Source of the DNA: CATOSD01 sp965203135
Lineage (GTDB): Bacteria > Chloroflexota > Dehalococcoidia > Lucifugimonadales > CATOSD01
Direction of reading: 5' to 3'
Length of the DNA: 64,000 nt
Assembly: GCA_965203135.1 (NCBI GenBank)
Contig: CBDBBO010000001.1
Coordinates: 1,054,001 to 1,118,000 of the forward strand
Under the pieces are notes generated by a model. The model did not search any database. It had not been told where the DNA came from and worked only from the letters and a program-made list of their open reading frames with translations. The translations under genes were made by a program, and so were the position numbers. Positions 6,239 through 14,022 of this stretch are shown here, piece after piece (position 1 is the stretch's first letter; every line of letters begins with the position of its first letter).

Positions 6239-8413
6239 ATGGCTTTGGAGAAACTGGTTGAGTCTGCATCGGATAAGTGGCAGACGCTCGCTGACTTCCG
6301 CACGCGTTGCAAACTCGTGGGCAATGTCTACTCGATTTCTTACAAGCGTGCCATAGTTGCATTGACCGATTACGAGCGCGAAAGTGCCGGGGGCATCTCC
6401 AAGAACACATTCCTGCTGGCAGCAAAGGAAGCGGACGATGGTTCCCTTATTCTCCTGCGCGTAAAGAGCGAGGCCCTTTTGCCCAACGCCATACAGAATG
6501 ACATTACGAAGCAGCAAGGACTTGATGCGGCCGGTGGCAACAAACCTTGGGCCGGCGAACTGGACCCTTGGATGCGAGACAGGCTTTCGTTGCATGGCTT
6601 GGAATGTGGTGTGCTCGGAGCGTTCCTTTACGATGAAGAAAAGAGATACGCGGAAGACATAGCGAACTACTACGCAGTCCATGAGTTGATGGTCTGGAAG
6701 CCGGATGAGACTGTTCTGGACGCCATCGTCAATCATAGACACCGCGCCAACGACATCGATTTCGATTCCCAACCACGCGCCATAGGCCGTACACGCTTCG
6801 CCGCCGCAGAGCCGCACGGCACTGCAAGCCCGGAGTTTCGCCTGAACCCTACCGACATTATGAAGAGACGTACCGTCTATTTCGGCATGTCGCGCTCAGG
6901 CAAGTCAAACGGGCTAAAGATATTCGCTGAGTCGGTGTACCGACTCAGAGAGTCGAACGACGATTGCCGTGTAGGGCAGCTTATCTTTGACATAAACGGA
7001 GAGTATGCCCAAGACAATCCTCAAGACGGCAAAGGGTTACATCGCGTCCACGAGTCTATAGGTAGAGAGCGCGAGGAAGAAGTCGCTACCTACGGCCTGA
7101 TAACTCCCGACTGGGACAAAAAACGCAAGAGGATGCGTCTGAACTTTTTCGGAAAGCCCATCCCTAGACCTTGGAAAACCGAGACCGTACAAGAGGCTTT
7201 GCACGAGTTGCTAGCTGGAAGGACCATCGTGACGGGCCTGATGTCAAACGAACAAGCGCGATACACGACCGCCTTTCGGGACGCGGACTTGGCAGTTCCC
7301 GTAAATGCGGATGGCGACGTGGGAGCGCAGACCCGCTATGCACGCAGTGTGTTGGCGTATCAGGCCGCGCTAGTCGCCGCGGGATTAGAGCCACCGAGTC
7401 GGCAAGCGTCTCTGCGAGCGCCAATGAGTGGCAGCCTTCTTGGTAAGGAACTGATTCGCGCGTTGTCGTCCCCAGCCAATGCCACTAGCGAGCATCGGAC
7501 CGATTATCTACAGGCAGCAAAGATTCTGACCGATGCGAATGCCAACAAATACACCATCTCTTGGAACCAACTGGTCACTGTGTGTACCGCTCTAAACAGA
7601 TTCATCAACGACAAGAAGAGCGGATTCGACGGATTCGAGCAAGAGCAGATAAAGGAATCCAGCAGCGGGGAGGCTTGGGCCGAACCACGATTCAAGGCGT
7701 TGCTGCGTATATTCGAGTCTCAGAACGGACCTCGAATATTCCAGACCGCGCGTGAACAGCACGACCCTGAGCGAACGATAGACTTCGCGGAAGAGGTCGT
7801 GAAGGACCTACAAGACGGGAAACTGGTTATCATAGACCAGTCCGGCGGGGACCCCGAGCAGATCCAAAACGCCTCTGAGCGTGTCATGTGGCAACTATTT
7901 AACACGCAGCAGGATCTGTTCAAGAGCCGCATGACGAGCGGCGCCTACTCGGCGGAGTCGAAAGACGGGCACGTCATCGTGTACATAGAGGAAGCGCATA
8001 ATCTTCTGCCCAGCAGAAGCACGCCCGAAACCTTGAAGGGCGTGTGGGCGCGCTCCGCAAAGGAGGGCAGCAAATACAATCTTGGCGTGGTGCTCGCTAC
8101 GCAAGCTCCCAGTTCGATTATGCCCGAAATCCTCAGTGAGACCGACAATTGGATTGTGGCGTATCTGAATTCCGCCAAGGAGCGGCGCGTCGTGTCGGAC
8201 TACATGGACTTTCAGGACTTCGAGGAGCAGATAGGGAGCGTGAGCGAGCGAGGCTTCGTGCGTATCAGGACGCTCTCTCAAGCCTATACCGTCCCTGTTC
8301 AGTTGAACAAGTTCTCGCTAGGCGAGATTGATCCGCAAAACAATGCCTCCACGAACGGTGCACGTAACGGGATCGCCGATACTGAAGAGATGCAGAATCG
8401 TCTGCCGCTATAG
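6239..8413 (+). CDS. herA: HerA-family hexameric DNA translocase ATPase
   Basis: 724 aa. Residues ~25-60 resemble a HAS-barrel. Walker A is GMSRSGKS (216-223), followed by LIFDINGEY (~248), typical of HerA/FtsK-type ATPases. Walker B is VIVYIEEAHN (579-588) with Glu584/585 and the AH-N signature of HerA. LATQAPSSIMPEIL and NSAKERRVVSDY supply sensor and arginine-finger-like regions. Members form hexameric rings that pump DNA for a NurA nuclease. The gene starts at ATG 6239 after GAGGT. NurA follows at 14 bases and a methyltransferase overlaps NurA, forming a three-gene operon. Codon use is clearly more A/T-rich than flanking metabolic genes, suggesting a horizontally acquired defence or repair cassette. 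Confidence 0.88.
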   Translation: MALEKLVESASDKWQTLADFRTRCKLVGNVYSISYKRAIVALTDYERESAGGISKNTFLLAAKEADDGSLILLRVKSEALLPNAIQNDITKQQGLDAAGGNKPWAGELDPWMRDRLSLHGLECGVLGAFLYDEEKRYAEDIANYYAVHELMVWKPDETVLDAIVNHRHRANDIDFDSQPRAIGRTRFAAAEPHGTASPEFRLNPTDIMKRRTVYFGMSRSGKSNGLKIFAESVYRLRESNDDCRVGQLIFDINGEYAQDNPQDGKGLHRVHESIGREREEEVATYGLITPDWDKKRKRMRLNFFGKPIPRPWKTETVQEALHELLAGRTIVTGLMSNEQARYTTAFRDADLAVPVNADGDVGAQTRYARSVLAYQAALVAAGLEPPSRQASLRAPMSGSLLGKELIRALSSPANATSEHRTDYLQAAKILTDANANKYTISWNQLVTVCTALNRFINDKKSGFDGFEQEQIKESSSGEAWAEPRFKALLRIFESQNGPRIFQTAREQHDPERTIDFAEEVVKDLQDGKLVIIDQSGGDPEQIQNASERVMWQLFNTQQDLFKSRMTSGAYSAESKDGHVIVYIEEAHNLLPSRSTPETLKGVWARSAKEGSKYNLGVVLATQAPSSIMPEILSETDNWIVAYLNSAKERRVVSDYMDFQDFEEQIGSVSERGFVRIRTLSQAYTVPVQLNKFSLGEIDPQNNASTNGARNGIADTEEMQNRLPL

Positions 8414-8427
8414 GGAGCGGGAACGCA

Positions 8428-9762
8428 ATGCCGTACCCTGACGAGTTGGCGGGGCTCTTCGCAATCCGTTCCATAGCTGAAAGTGGCGTCGTGGAAGAGT
8501 TCCGCAACGCTATGATGTCTCGGAAGGCAGAGGATCCATTACCGCTGCCTGACTTTCTGCCCTGCCCTCCTCACGGCAGGGTGAGAAGCCATGTCCTTGC
8601 AATTGATGGTTCTGTCATCTACAAGGATATACCCGGCTCACTTCCGTGCACGCAAGCTGGGTTAGTTTCTCTGGGTGTGGTCGTCATGAACATCAGAGAA
8701 CTCAGCCGGCTCAAACGCTTGCCCGAAAGTGGGGCAGTAAACCCGAGAGAGCTGAGAAAGACCGAAGCTCCTGAGAGTTTTGGTGTGATACTCCCAGGTC
8801 AGAACGCCGCGCGAAACGATGGCATGGATCCTCGAACCTGGTTTCGCCACATCATAAACGACAAGTTGGAGAATTCCAGAGTTCCTCATGAAGGTGAGTC
8901 CTTCGCCGACACCCTTCACTACCTGTTCAGTATCAGCGACGAAGGGAGGACAGTGAGGTGCCCAAATCCTAACTGTACAGAAAGAACAGTCGATATTCCG
9001 CAGCCCGGTGAACAAGGAGCTTGTGACGCCTGCGGAGAGACAGTTCTGCTGTCGGACGGGCTACGCATTCACGAGAGTTTTCTTGAGAACACGCCTGTCG
9101 GCGGATGTCATTCGCGTTTCATGGACGCGCTCGAGATTTTGGCGCTCATGAACACCCTTCGTTACCTTTCGCAAAGCTCGGAAGGGATACTAGCATTGGC
9201 AGACACAGTTTTCGTGATGGATGGACCTCTTGCAGCGTTTGAAACCATAGCTGTATTGGCGCACGCTGTACGCAAAGAGTTGAGGAACATACAGGGCCGA
9301 TTGATGGAACGATTTCCGAATTCCAGTTTGGCAGTGCTTTCGGGAGTAAAGACTGGTGCATTCGTCAATCATGCCTTGGATCTGGACCGCGCACCGTGGC
9401 CGGATGTCCGGATTCCCAATGGACACTACTGGGCGCCTGACAACGCATACATCCAAGCGAACATTGTCGCGAGAGTTTCTTCGTCCGCTAATCCAAAGCC
9501 TTGGGGCGAACTCACCTACTACGGTCGTCCGGTTGTCCTGAAAACAAGTAAGGGGCAGAGACTGGTGCTGAACGTGGCACAGCCAGAAGCGGATCCTCCC
9601 CTCACGGAGGCGGGCATTCCTTGTTCGCTTGCGGACGCACTGGCAACTGCGGATAGCCTAGGCGTCGGATCACATCAGTTTCTTGCTCTCAGAAGGGCGC
9701 ACAACCGCGCATCCATTCCATTACAGACCGGAACTGATCTCATACAGAGCCTCTTGAGATGA
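8428..9762 (+). CDS. nurA: NurA-domain nuclease with inserted zinc ribbon
   Basis: 444 aa. Two NurA metal-site motifs are visible: Asp60 in LAIDGSVI near the N-terminus and Asp265 in VFVMDGPLAAF, followed by the helix and AVLSGVKTGAFVNHA, as in NurA nucleases (RNase H-like fold, 5'-3' ssDNA/dsDNA nuclease working with HerA). Between them, residues ~172-205 hold CPNPNC...CDAC (Cys178, 183, 199, 202), a probable zinc ribbon not part of the core fold as I know it. It lies 14 bases after herA and overlaps the methyltransferase by four bases (ATGA). It is probably loaded by the HerA ring; the zinc finger may recognise DNA or a partner. Confidence 0.82.
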   Translation: MPYPDELAGLFAIRSIAESGVVEEFRNAMMSRKAEDPLPLPDFLPCPPHGRVRSHVLAIDGSVIYKDIPGSLPCTQAGLVSLGVVVMNIRELSRLKRLPESGAVNPRELRKTEAPESFGVILPGQNAARNDGMDPRTWFRHIINDKLENSRVPHEGESFADTLHYLFSISDEGRTVRCPNPNCTERTVDIPQPGEQGACDACGETVLLSDGLRIHESFLENTPVGGCHSRFMDALEILALMNTLRYLSQSSEGILALADTVFVMDGPLAAFETIAVLAHAVRKELRNIQGRLMERFPNSSLAVLSGVKTGAFVNHALDLDRAPWPDVRIPNGHYWAPDNAYIQANIVARVSSSANPKPWGELTYYGRPVVLKTSKGQRLVLNVAQPEADPPLTEAGIPCSLADALATADSLGVGSHQFLALRRAHNRASIPLQTGTDLIQSLLR

Positions 9763-10937
9763 GTCAAGCCAAAAAGCGCAAGTATCCGTTTCCAAAGAAA
9801 TCACCGGAGGACAGGTGGTATGCCTTCGGGCGATACTATGCGATGTTTCCGCCCGACTTCCCGTATGATGCCGTCAAAGGGCTCACTAACCCCGGTGACG
9901 TCGTATTGGATCCGTTCTGCGGGAGGGGAAACAGTTTGTTCTGCGCTATGGCGCAGGACAGGGGCGCGGTTGGAATAGACGAAAACCCCCTTGCGTATCT
10001 CTACAGCGCGGCAAGGTGCAGTTTAGATACGTCAGAATCCGTTCTGCTTGATCGGCTGTACGAAATTGGGAGTAGTGTCCTACCGCCTGATAGAGAGTCA
10101 CGCAACTGCTTTGAGACTATGGCTTGGTCTCCCGATGTTCGCGGGTTCTTTCGCGCCGCCCGCCGTGAGCTTGACTGGCGTAACGACAGTGTGGACCGAA
10201 TACTCATGGGTTTCGTCGCTCTGCACGCTCAGGACAAGTCGAGCCCGTCAGCGCTGTCTAACAGGCTCCCTCCGACAATTGCGTGTTCACCTACTTACGC
10301 AGTGCGCTGGTGGACAGAGAAGAACCTAACCAAGCCACCTTCCCTAAACCCCGTTAAAGTGCTGGCCAAAAAGATAAAGCGTCGGTTTGAATTTGGCGTT
10401 CCTAAGCTGAAGAATGGTCAAGCATACGAGGGTGACGCGCGCGACCTCTTTGCCGAAATCTCACGCTTGAATGCTTCGCTCCTGATAACCTCGCCACCTT
10501 ACAGAGACGTAACAGATTACTGGAACGACCATTGGATACGACTCTGGTTGTTGGGATACCCATTCCGTAAAGACTGGTCACGTGCCGCTAAGTTTGCCGG
10601 TGAAGGTGAGTACAGACAACTACTTGTGGATGTGCTCACTAATGCCAAGCCACACCTCGCCGATAGTGCCAGCGTACTTGTTCGCAGCGACATTCGAAGG
10701 CGCACATCTGAAATCTGTCAAGAAGTTCTCAACCAAGTCTTCCCTGGCTACCAAATGTACATCCGTCAAAGCGAGGCAGCAGGCGCAGGCGAGTCTGTTC
10801 ATCATGGAAGAGGAGGTACTCGAGCAAAGGAGGTAGACTTCTTGCTTGCTAACAGCGATAGGGCGAAGGGTTGGGCAAGAGAGCATGGCTTTGAGTTCAA
10901 GAAAGAACTAGCTGCGACAGCTCGCTCAGCAGCTTGA
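9759..10937 (+). CDS. DNA methyltransferase (N4/N6 amino type) of HerA-NurA operon
   Basis: 392 aa. The SAM-binding motif I is DPFCGRGNSL (51-60) with the acidic end of the second strand at VGIDENP. The catalytic motif IV is SPPY (245-248). About 190 residues separate them, leaving room for a target-recognition domain, so it could be a modification enzyme; SPPY with an N-terminal motif I suits N4-cytosine or N6-adenine methylases. An RNA (TRM11-like) target is the alternative. It is co-translated with NurA (ATGA overlap). A methylase beside a translocase and nuclease suggests self/non-self discrimination, as in restriction-modification. Confidence 0.78.
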   Translation: MSQAKKRKYPFPKKSPEDRWYAFGRYYAMFPPDFPYDAVKGLTNPGDVVLDPFCGRGNSLFCAMAQDRGAVGIDENPLAYLYSAARCSLDTSESVLLDRLYEIGSSVLPPDRESRNCFETMAWSPDVRGFFRAARRELDWRNDSVDRILMGFVALHAQDKSSPSALSNRLPPTIACSPTYAVRWWTEKNLTKPPSLNPVKVLAKKIKRRFEFGVPKLKNGQAYEGDARDLFAEISRLNASLLITSPPYRDVTDYWNDHWIRLWLLGYPFRKDWSRAAKFAGEGEYRQLLVDVLTNAKPHLADSASVLVRSDIRRRTSEICQEVLNQVFPGYQMYIRQSEAAGAGESVHHGRGGTRAKEVDFLLANSDRAKGWAREHGFEFKKELAATARSAA

Positions 10938-11297
10938 ACACTGTTCCCATGTGCTTGCCATATTGGTGAAATGCCAGGTTCGCGATTCCCAACCCCCCTT
11001 GACCCCATCCGCACATCCGTGCTACGCTCCCTCCATCACGCACCTACACAACCAAATAGCAACCCTCGACCGCCCCCTGCCGACGTGTTCCATCCGTGCA
11101 TCTTTCGGCGCTCTTCCGCCCCAAAACCCACCCCAAACGGCGCCCCCGACGCCCCAAACCGTCGGCGCCCCAGCTACGATATGGAACAAAACGGAACGTT
11201 TTGGAACACTTCTCGCCAAAATCCCTACCCCGCCCCACCGCTTGACACCGCTCGCGCCGCCGCCCAAGATGGACTCACGACACACAGGAGGCCCATC
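10938..11297. other. intergenic leader region with regulatory unit D
   Basis: 360 bases between the methyltransferase and the aminopeptidase. It contains the unit-D promoter (10999-11028), the core CGCCCCAGCTAC (11166-11177) and three GGAAC words at exact 10-base spacing (11183-11208). A ribosome-binding site (AGGAGG, 11286-11291) ends it. No gene is supported. Confidence 0.6.
10999..11028 (+). promoter_or_regulatory. promoter with GCAC-N4-GTGC operator (unit D)
   Basis: TTGACC (10999-11004), 18 bases, TACGCT (11023-11028). GCACATCCGTGC occupies 11011-11022, flush with the -10 box. It probably drives the aminopeptidase with a ~270-base leader. Confidence 0.62.
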
Positions 11298-12662
11298 GTG
11301 AGCACAACAACCGCCGCCACCGACAACGACGCCCTCTTGACCGACCGGGACGTTTCGCTGCTCCAGTCCGACTGGGAGGCCAACCCCTCCCTTCGCCTGA
11401 TGCAGAACGTGGTCGCCCAGCACGACGTAAACGACGTCGCCCTCGACCGCGCCCTCATCACCGGCGCCGAGCACAACTTCTCCAACGTGCTCGACAGTTG
11501 GCAGCCCACCGACCAGGGCAGGTCCGGCAGGTGCTGGCTCTTCGCCGGACTCAACCTGTTCCGCGTCGACACCATGAAGGCGCTGAACGTCGACCAGTTC
11601 GAGTTCAGCCAGAGCTACATGATGTTCTGGGACAAGATCGAGCGCGCCAACTTCTTCCTCGAGTCCGTCATCGACACCGCCGACCGCCCCACTGGAGACC
11701 GCCTGGTGGACTGGCTGATGGAGTCGCCCGCGCCCGACGCCGGCCAGTGGGACATGTTCATCAACCTCGTGAAGAAGCACGGCGTCGTCCCCAAGTCCGC
11801 TATGCCCGAGACCGAGAGCTCGATGTCCACCATGCGCATGAACTCGTCGCTCTTCTACCTGCTCAGGCAGGGCGCCCAGCGCATACGCGCCCTCTACGCC
11901 CAGGAGGCCGGCATCGACGCCATGCGCGAGTCCAAGCGCCAGACGCTCAAGGTCGTCTACCGCGTGCTGTGCATACACCTGGGCACCCCGCCAGCCAGCT
12001 TCTTCTGGCAGTGGAAGGACCGCGAAGGCCGCTTCCACCGCGACGGCGACATCACCCCGCTGGAGTTCGCCCGCAAGTACGTCACCACGCCCTACGAGGA
12101 CTACGTCTGCCTGGTGCACGACCCACGCGAGTCCAGCGAGCCGGGCAGCACCTACACCATCGGCTACCTGGGCAACGTCGTGGGCGGCTCCCCCGTCAAG
12201 TACCTGAACGTGGACATCGATCTGCTCAAGCGCGTGACCCTGGACTCCCTGCTGGACGGCCAGGCGGTCTGGATGGGCTGCGACGTCGGAAAGCAGATGC
12301 ACCGCGACCAGGGCGTGTGGGACGCCGACCTGTTCGACTACGGCGCGGTCTACGGTGCCGACTTCGCCCTGGATAAGGCGTCGCGCATGGAGTACGGCCA
12401 GACCCGCATGACCCACGCGATGCTCTTCACCGGCGTAGACGTGGTGGATGGCAACCCGCGCCGCTGGCGCGTGGAGAACAGCTACGGCGACGCCATAGGC
12501 GACAAGGGTTTCTGCGTGATGAACGACTCGTGGTTCGACGAGTACATGTTCGAGATCGCCGCCCCCAGGAGCCGGCTGCCCGAGGACCTCCAGCGCGCCC
12601 TCGACGGCGACCCCATCCCCCTGCCCCCCTGGGACCCCATGGGCGCCCTGGCCGCCAGCTAA
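11298..12662 (+). CDS. bleomycin hydrolase / aminopeptidase C family cysteine peptidase (C1B)
   Basis: 454 aa from GTG 11298, chosen because AGGAGG lies 6 bases upstream; the open frame extends 5' without homology. Catalytic residues are readable: Gln73 and Cys79 in QGRSGRCWLFAGLN, His in MTHAMLFTGVD and Asn in WRVENSYGD. The length and the long insertion between Cys and His match PepC/bleomycin hydrolase, a cytoplasmic hexameric aminopeptidase that trims peptides. The gene is preceded by regulatory unit D and converges with the FAD oxidoreductase gene. Confidence 0.88.
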   Translation: MSTTTAATDNDALLTDRDVSLLQSDWEANPSLRLMQNVVAQHDVNDVALDRALITGAEHNFSNVLDSWQPTDQGRSGRCWLFAGLNLFRVDTMKALNVDQFEFSQSYMMFWDKIERANFFLESVIDTADRPTGDRLVDWLMESPAPDAGQWDMFINLVKKHGVVPKSAMPETESSMSTMRMNSSLFYLLRQGAQRIRALYAQEAGIDAMRESKRQTLKVVYRVLCIHLGTPPASFFWQWKDREGRFHRDGDITPLEFARKYVTTPYEDYVCLVHDPRESSEPGSTYTIGYLGNVVGGSPVKYLNVDIDLLKRVTLDSLLDGQAVWMGCDVGKQMHRDQGVWDADLFDYGAVYGADFALDKASRMEYGQTRMTHAMLFTGVDVVDGNPRRWRVENSYGDAIGDKGFCVMNDSWFDEYMFEIAAPRSRLPEDLQRALDGDPIPLPPWDPMGALAAS

Positions 12663-12663
12663 C

Positions 12664-12712
12664 GAGGGCCTCCTCTCCCTTGATGGGAGAGGATTGAGGT
12701 GAGGGTGACGTC
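12664..12712. repeat. REP-like element (CTCTCCC...GGGAGAGG type) between convergent genes
   Basis: CTCTCCCTTGATGGGAGAGG with flanking GAGGTGAGGGTGAC. The same family is at 50107-50153 and, in part, 42570-42596. It can form a hairpin and may serve as a bidirectional terminator between the two convergent genes. Confidence 0.65.
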
Positions 12713-12717
12713 GCTCC

Positions 12718-13830
12718 TCAGGAACAGAACCGCCCCGGGTCCAGCGCATCCACCTCCACGTCGGTCGAGCCGCGCGTGATCAGGTCCACGATGACCTTCG
12801 CCATGCCCGGCCCAAGCATGATGCCCTGCCGCCCGCCGCCCGTCGCCACGAACGCGCCCTCCGCACCCGGCGCGCGGCCAAGCAGCATCTGCCCGTCCGA
12901 CGACACCGGCCGCAGGCACGCGGTCTGCTGCGCCAGCCGCGCGTCCTCCAGCGACGGCGCCATCTTCAGCAGCGACGCCATGATCTTGTCCCGCGCCGCC
13001 GCCGTCGGCCTGTCGTCGAAACCGGCCTTCTCCTCCGTCGTGCCCGTCCACAGCAGCCCGTCCGGCTTGGTGGTGGCGTAGTCGCCCGAATATCCCAGCG
13101 AGCACCGGAACGGGTCCCCCGGTGCCTGCAATCGCAGAATCTGCCCCTTCAGCGGACTGACGGGCACCGGCACGCCCAGCCACTCCGACGCGTCCGCGCT
13201 CCACGGCCCCATCGCCAGCACCACCGTCTCGCACGCGATCCCGCCGCCATCCAGCGTAACCCCACGCACCCTTCCGCCCTCCACGCGCAGCCCCGTCACC
13301 GTGCCGTGCCGCACCGTCGCTCCCTCGCGCTCGGCCGCCTGCACCAGCGCCAGCGTCAGGCGGTAAGGCTCCACGTCGCCCCCGCCCTCCACGTACACCC
13401 CGCCTATCGCCTCGGGGTTCACGCGCGGCTCGATCTCGAACACCTCTTTCGCGTCCACCCAGCGCGTGGACGGCGCATCCGGGTGCTGCGGCACATTCAG
13501 GCTCGCCCGGAGCTGCGCCGCCTCCTCGTCGCTGAACGCGAGCGCGAGCGACGGCCTCAGTCGGAACTCCGTGTTCACGCCGGTCTCCTCCGCCAGCTCC
13601 GTGCCGAACCGCTCGTGCAGCCGCCACGCCTCGGCGAGCACCGGCACGTTGGGCCCTGTGCCCCGCGGCCTGCTCAGCCCGCCGTAGGCGAACCCGGATG
13701 CGTGGCTCCCCACCGAGTCCTTCTCCACGATGACGCTGCTCACGCCCTCCCTGGCGAGCAGGTACGCCGTGGACACGCCAACTATGCCGCCGCCTACGAT
13801 AACGACGTCTGCCGAACTCGAGCTGACCAT
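12718..13830 (-). CDS. FAD-dependent amino-acid/amine oxidoreductase (DAO family)
   Basis: 370 aa from ATG 13830 (AGGAGA just upstream; the frame opens further to 13893 but that would overlap the promoter). The N-terminal dinucleotide-binding fingerprint DVVIVGGGIVGVSTAYLLAR and the C-terminal FAD contact ATGGGRQGIMLGPG are classic for the D-amino-acid/glycine/sarcosine oxidase-dehydrogenase family. It probably oxidises an imino or amino acid C-N bond; the exact substrate is not predictable. It is monocistronic, divergent from the MacA-like gene, with its own strong promoter. Confidence 0.85.
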   Translation of the reverse strand: MVSSSSADVVIVGGGIVGVSTAYLLAREGVSSVIVEKDSVGSHASGFAYGGLSRPRGTGPNVPVLAEAWRLHERFGTELAEETGVNTEFRLRPSLALAFSDEEAAQLRASLNVPQHPDAPSTRWVDAKEVFEIEPRVNPEAIGGVYVEGGGDVEPYRLTLALVQAAEREGATVRHGTVTGLRVEGGRVRGVTLDGGGIACETVVLAMGPWSADASEWLGVPVPVSPLKGQILRLQAPGDPFRCSLGYSGDYATTKPDGLLWTGTTEEKAGFDDRPTAAARDKIMASLLKMAPSLEDARLAQQTACLRPVSSDGQMLLGRAPGAEGAFVATGGGRQGIMLGPGMAKVIVDLITRGSTDVEVDALDPGRFCS

Positions 13831-13864
13831 GAGGGTTTCTCCTGACTTTACTGAGTTTGGGCCA

Positions 13865-13893
13865 AGTATAGTGACGCGACTTGGGCGCGTCAA
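13865..13893 (-). promoter_or_regulatory. sigma70-type promoter of the FAD oxidoreductase
   Basis: Minus strand TTGACG (13888-13893), 17 bases, TATACT (13865-13870), 34 bases upstream of ATG 13830. Confidence 0.75.
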
Positions 13894-14022
13894 AACGGCC
13901 CCGGAAGCGTCGCTATCACCCTACGGTCTAACTTTCTTCACAATTCTTCGTTATAGTGTTGTCTAGCGGATTTGCGGTCACACGCCCGGGAATACACCGG
14001 GCGAGCAGATGAAGGACGTGGG

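Noticed and set aside
11022..12749. 575-codon minus-strand open frame opposite the aminopeptidase
   Set aside because: Shadow of a gene with catalytic Cys/His/Asn; reads into a REP.
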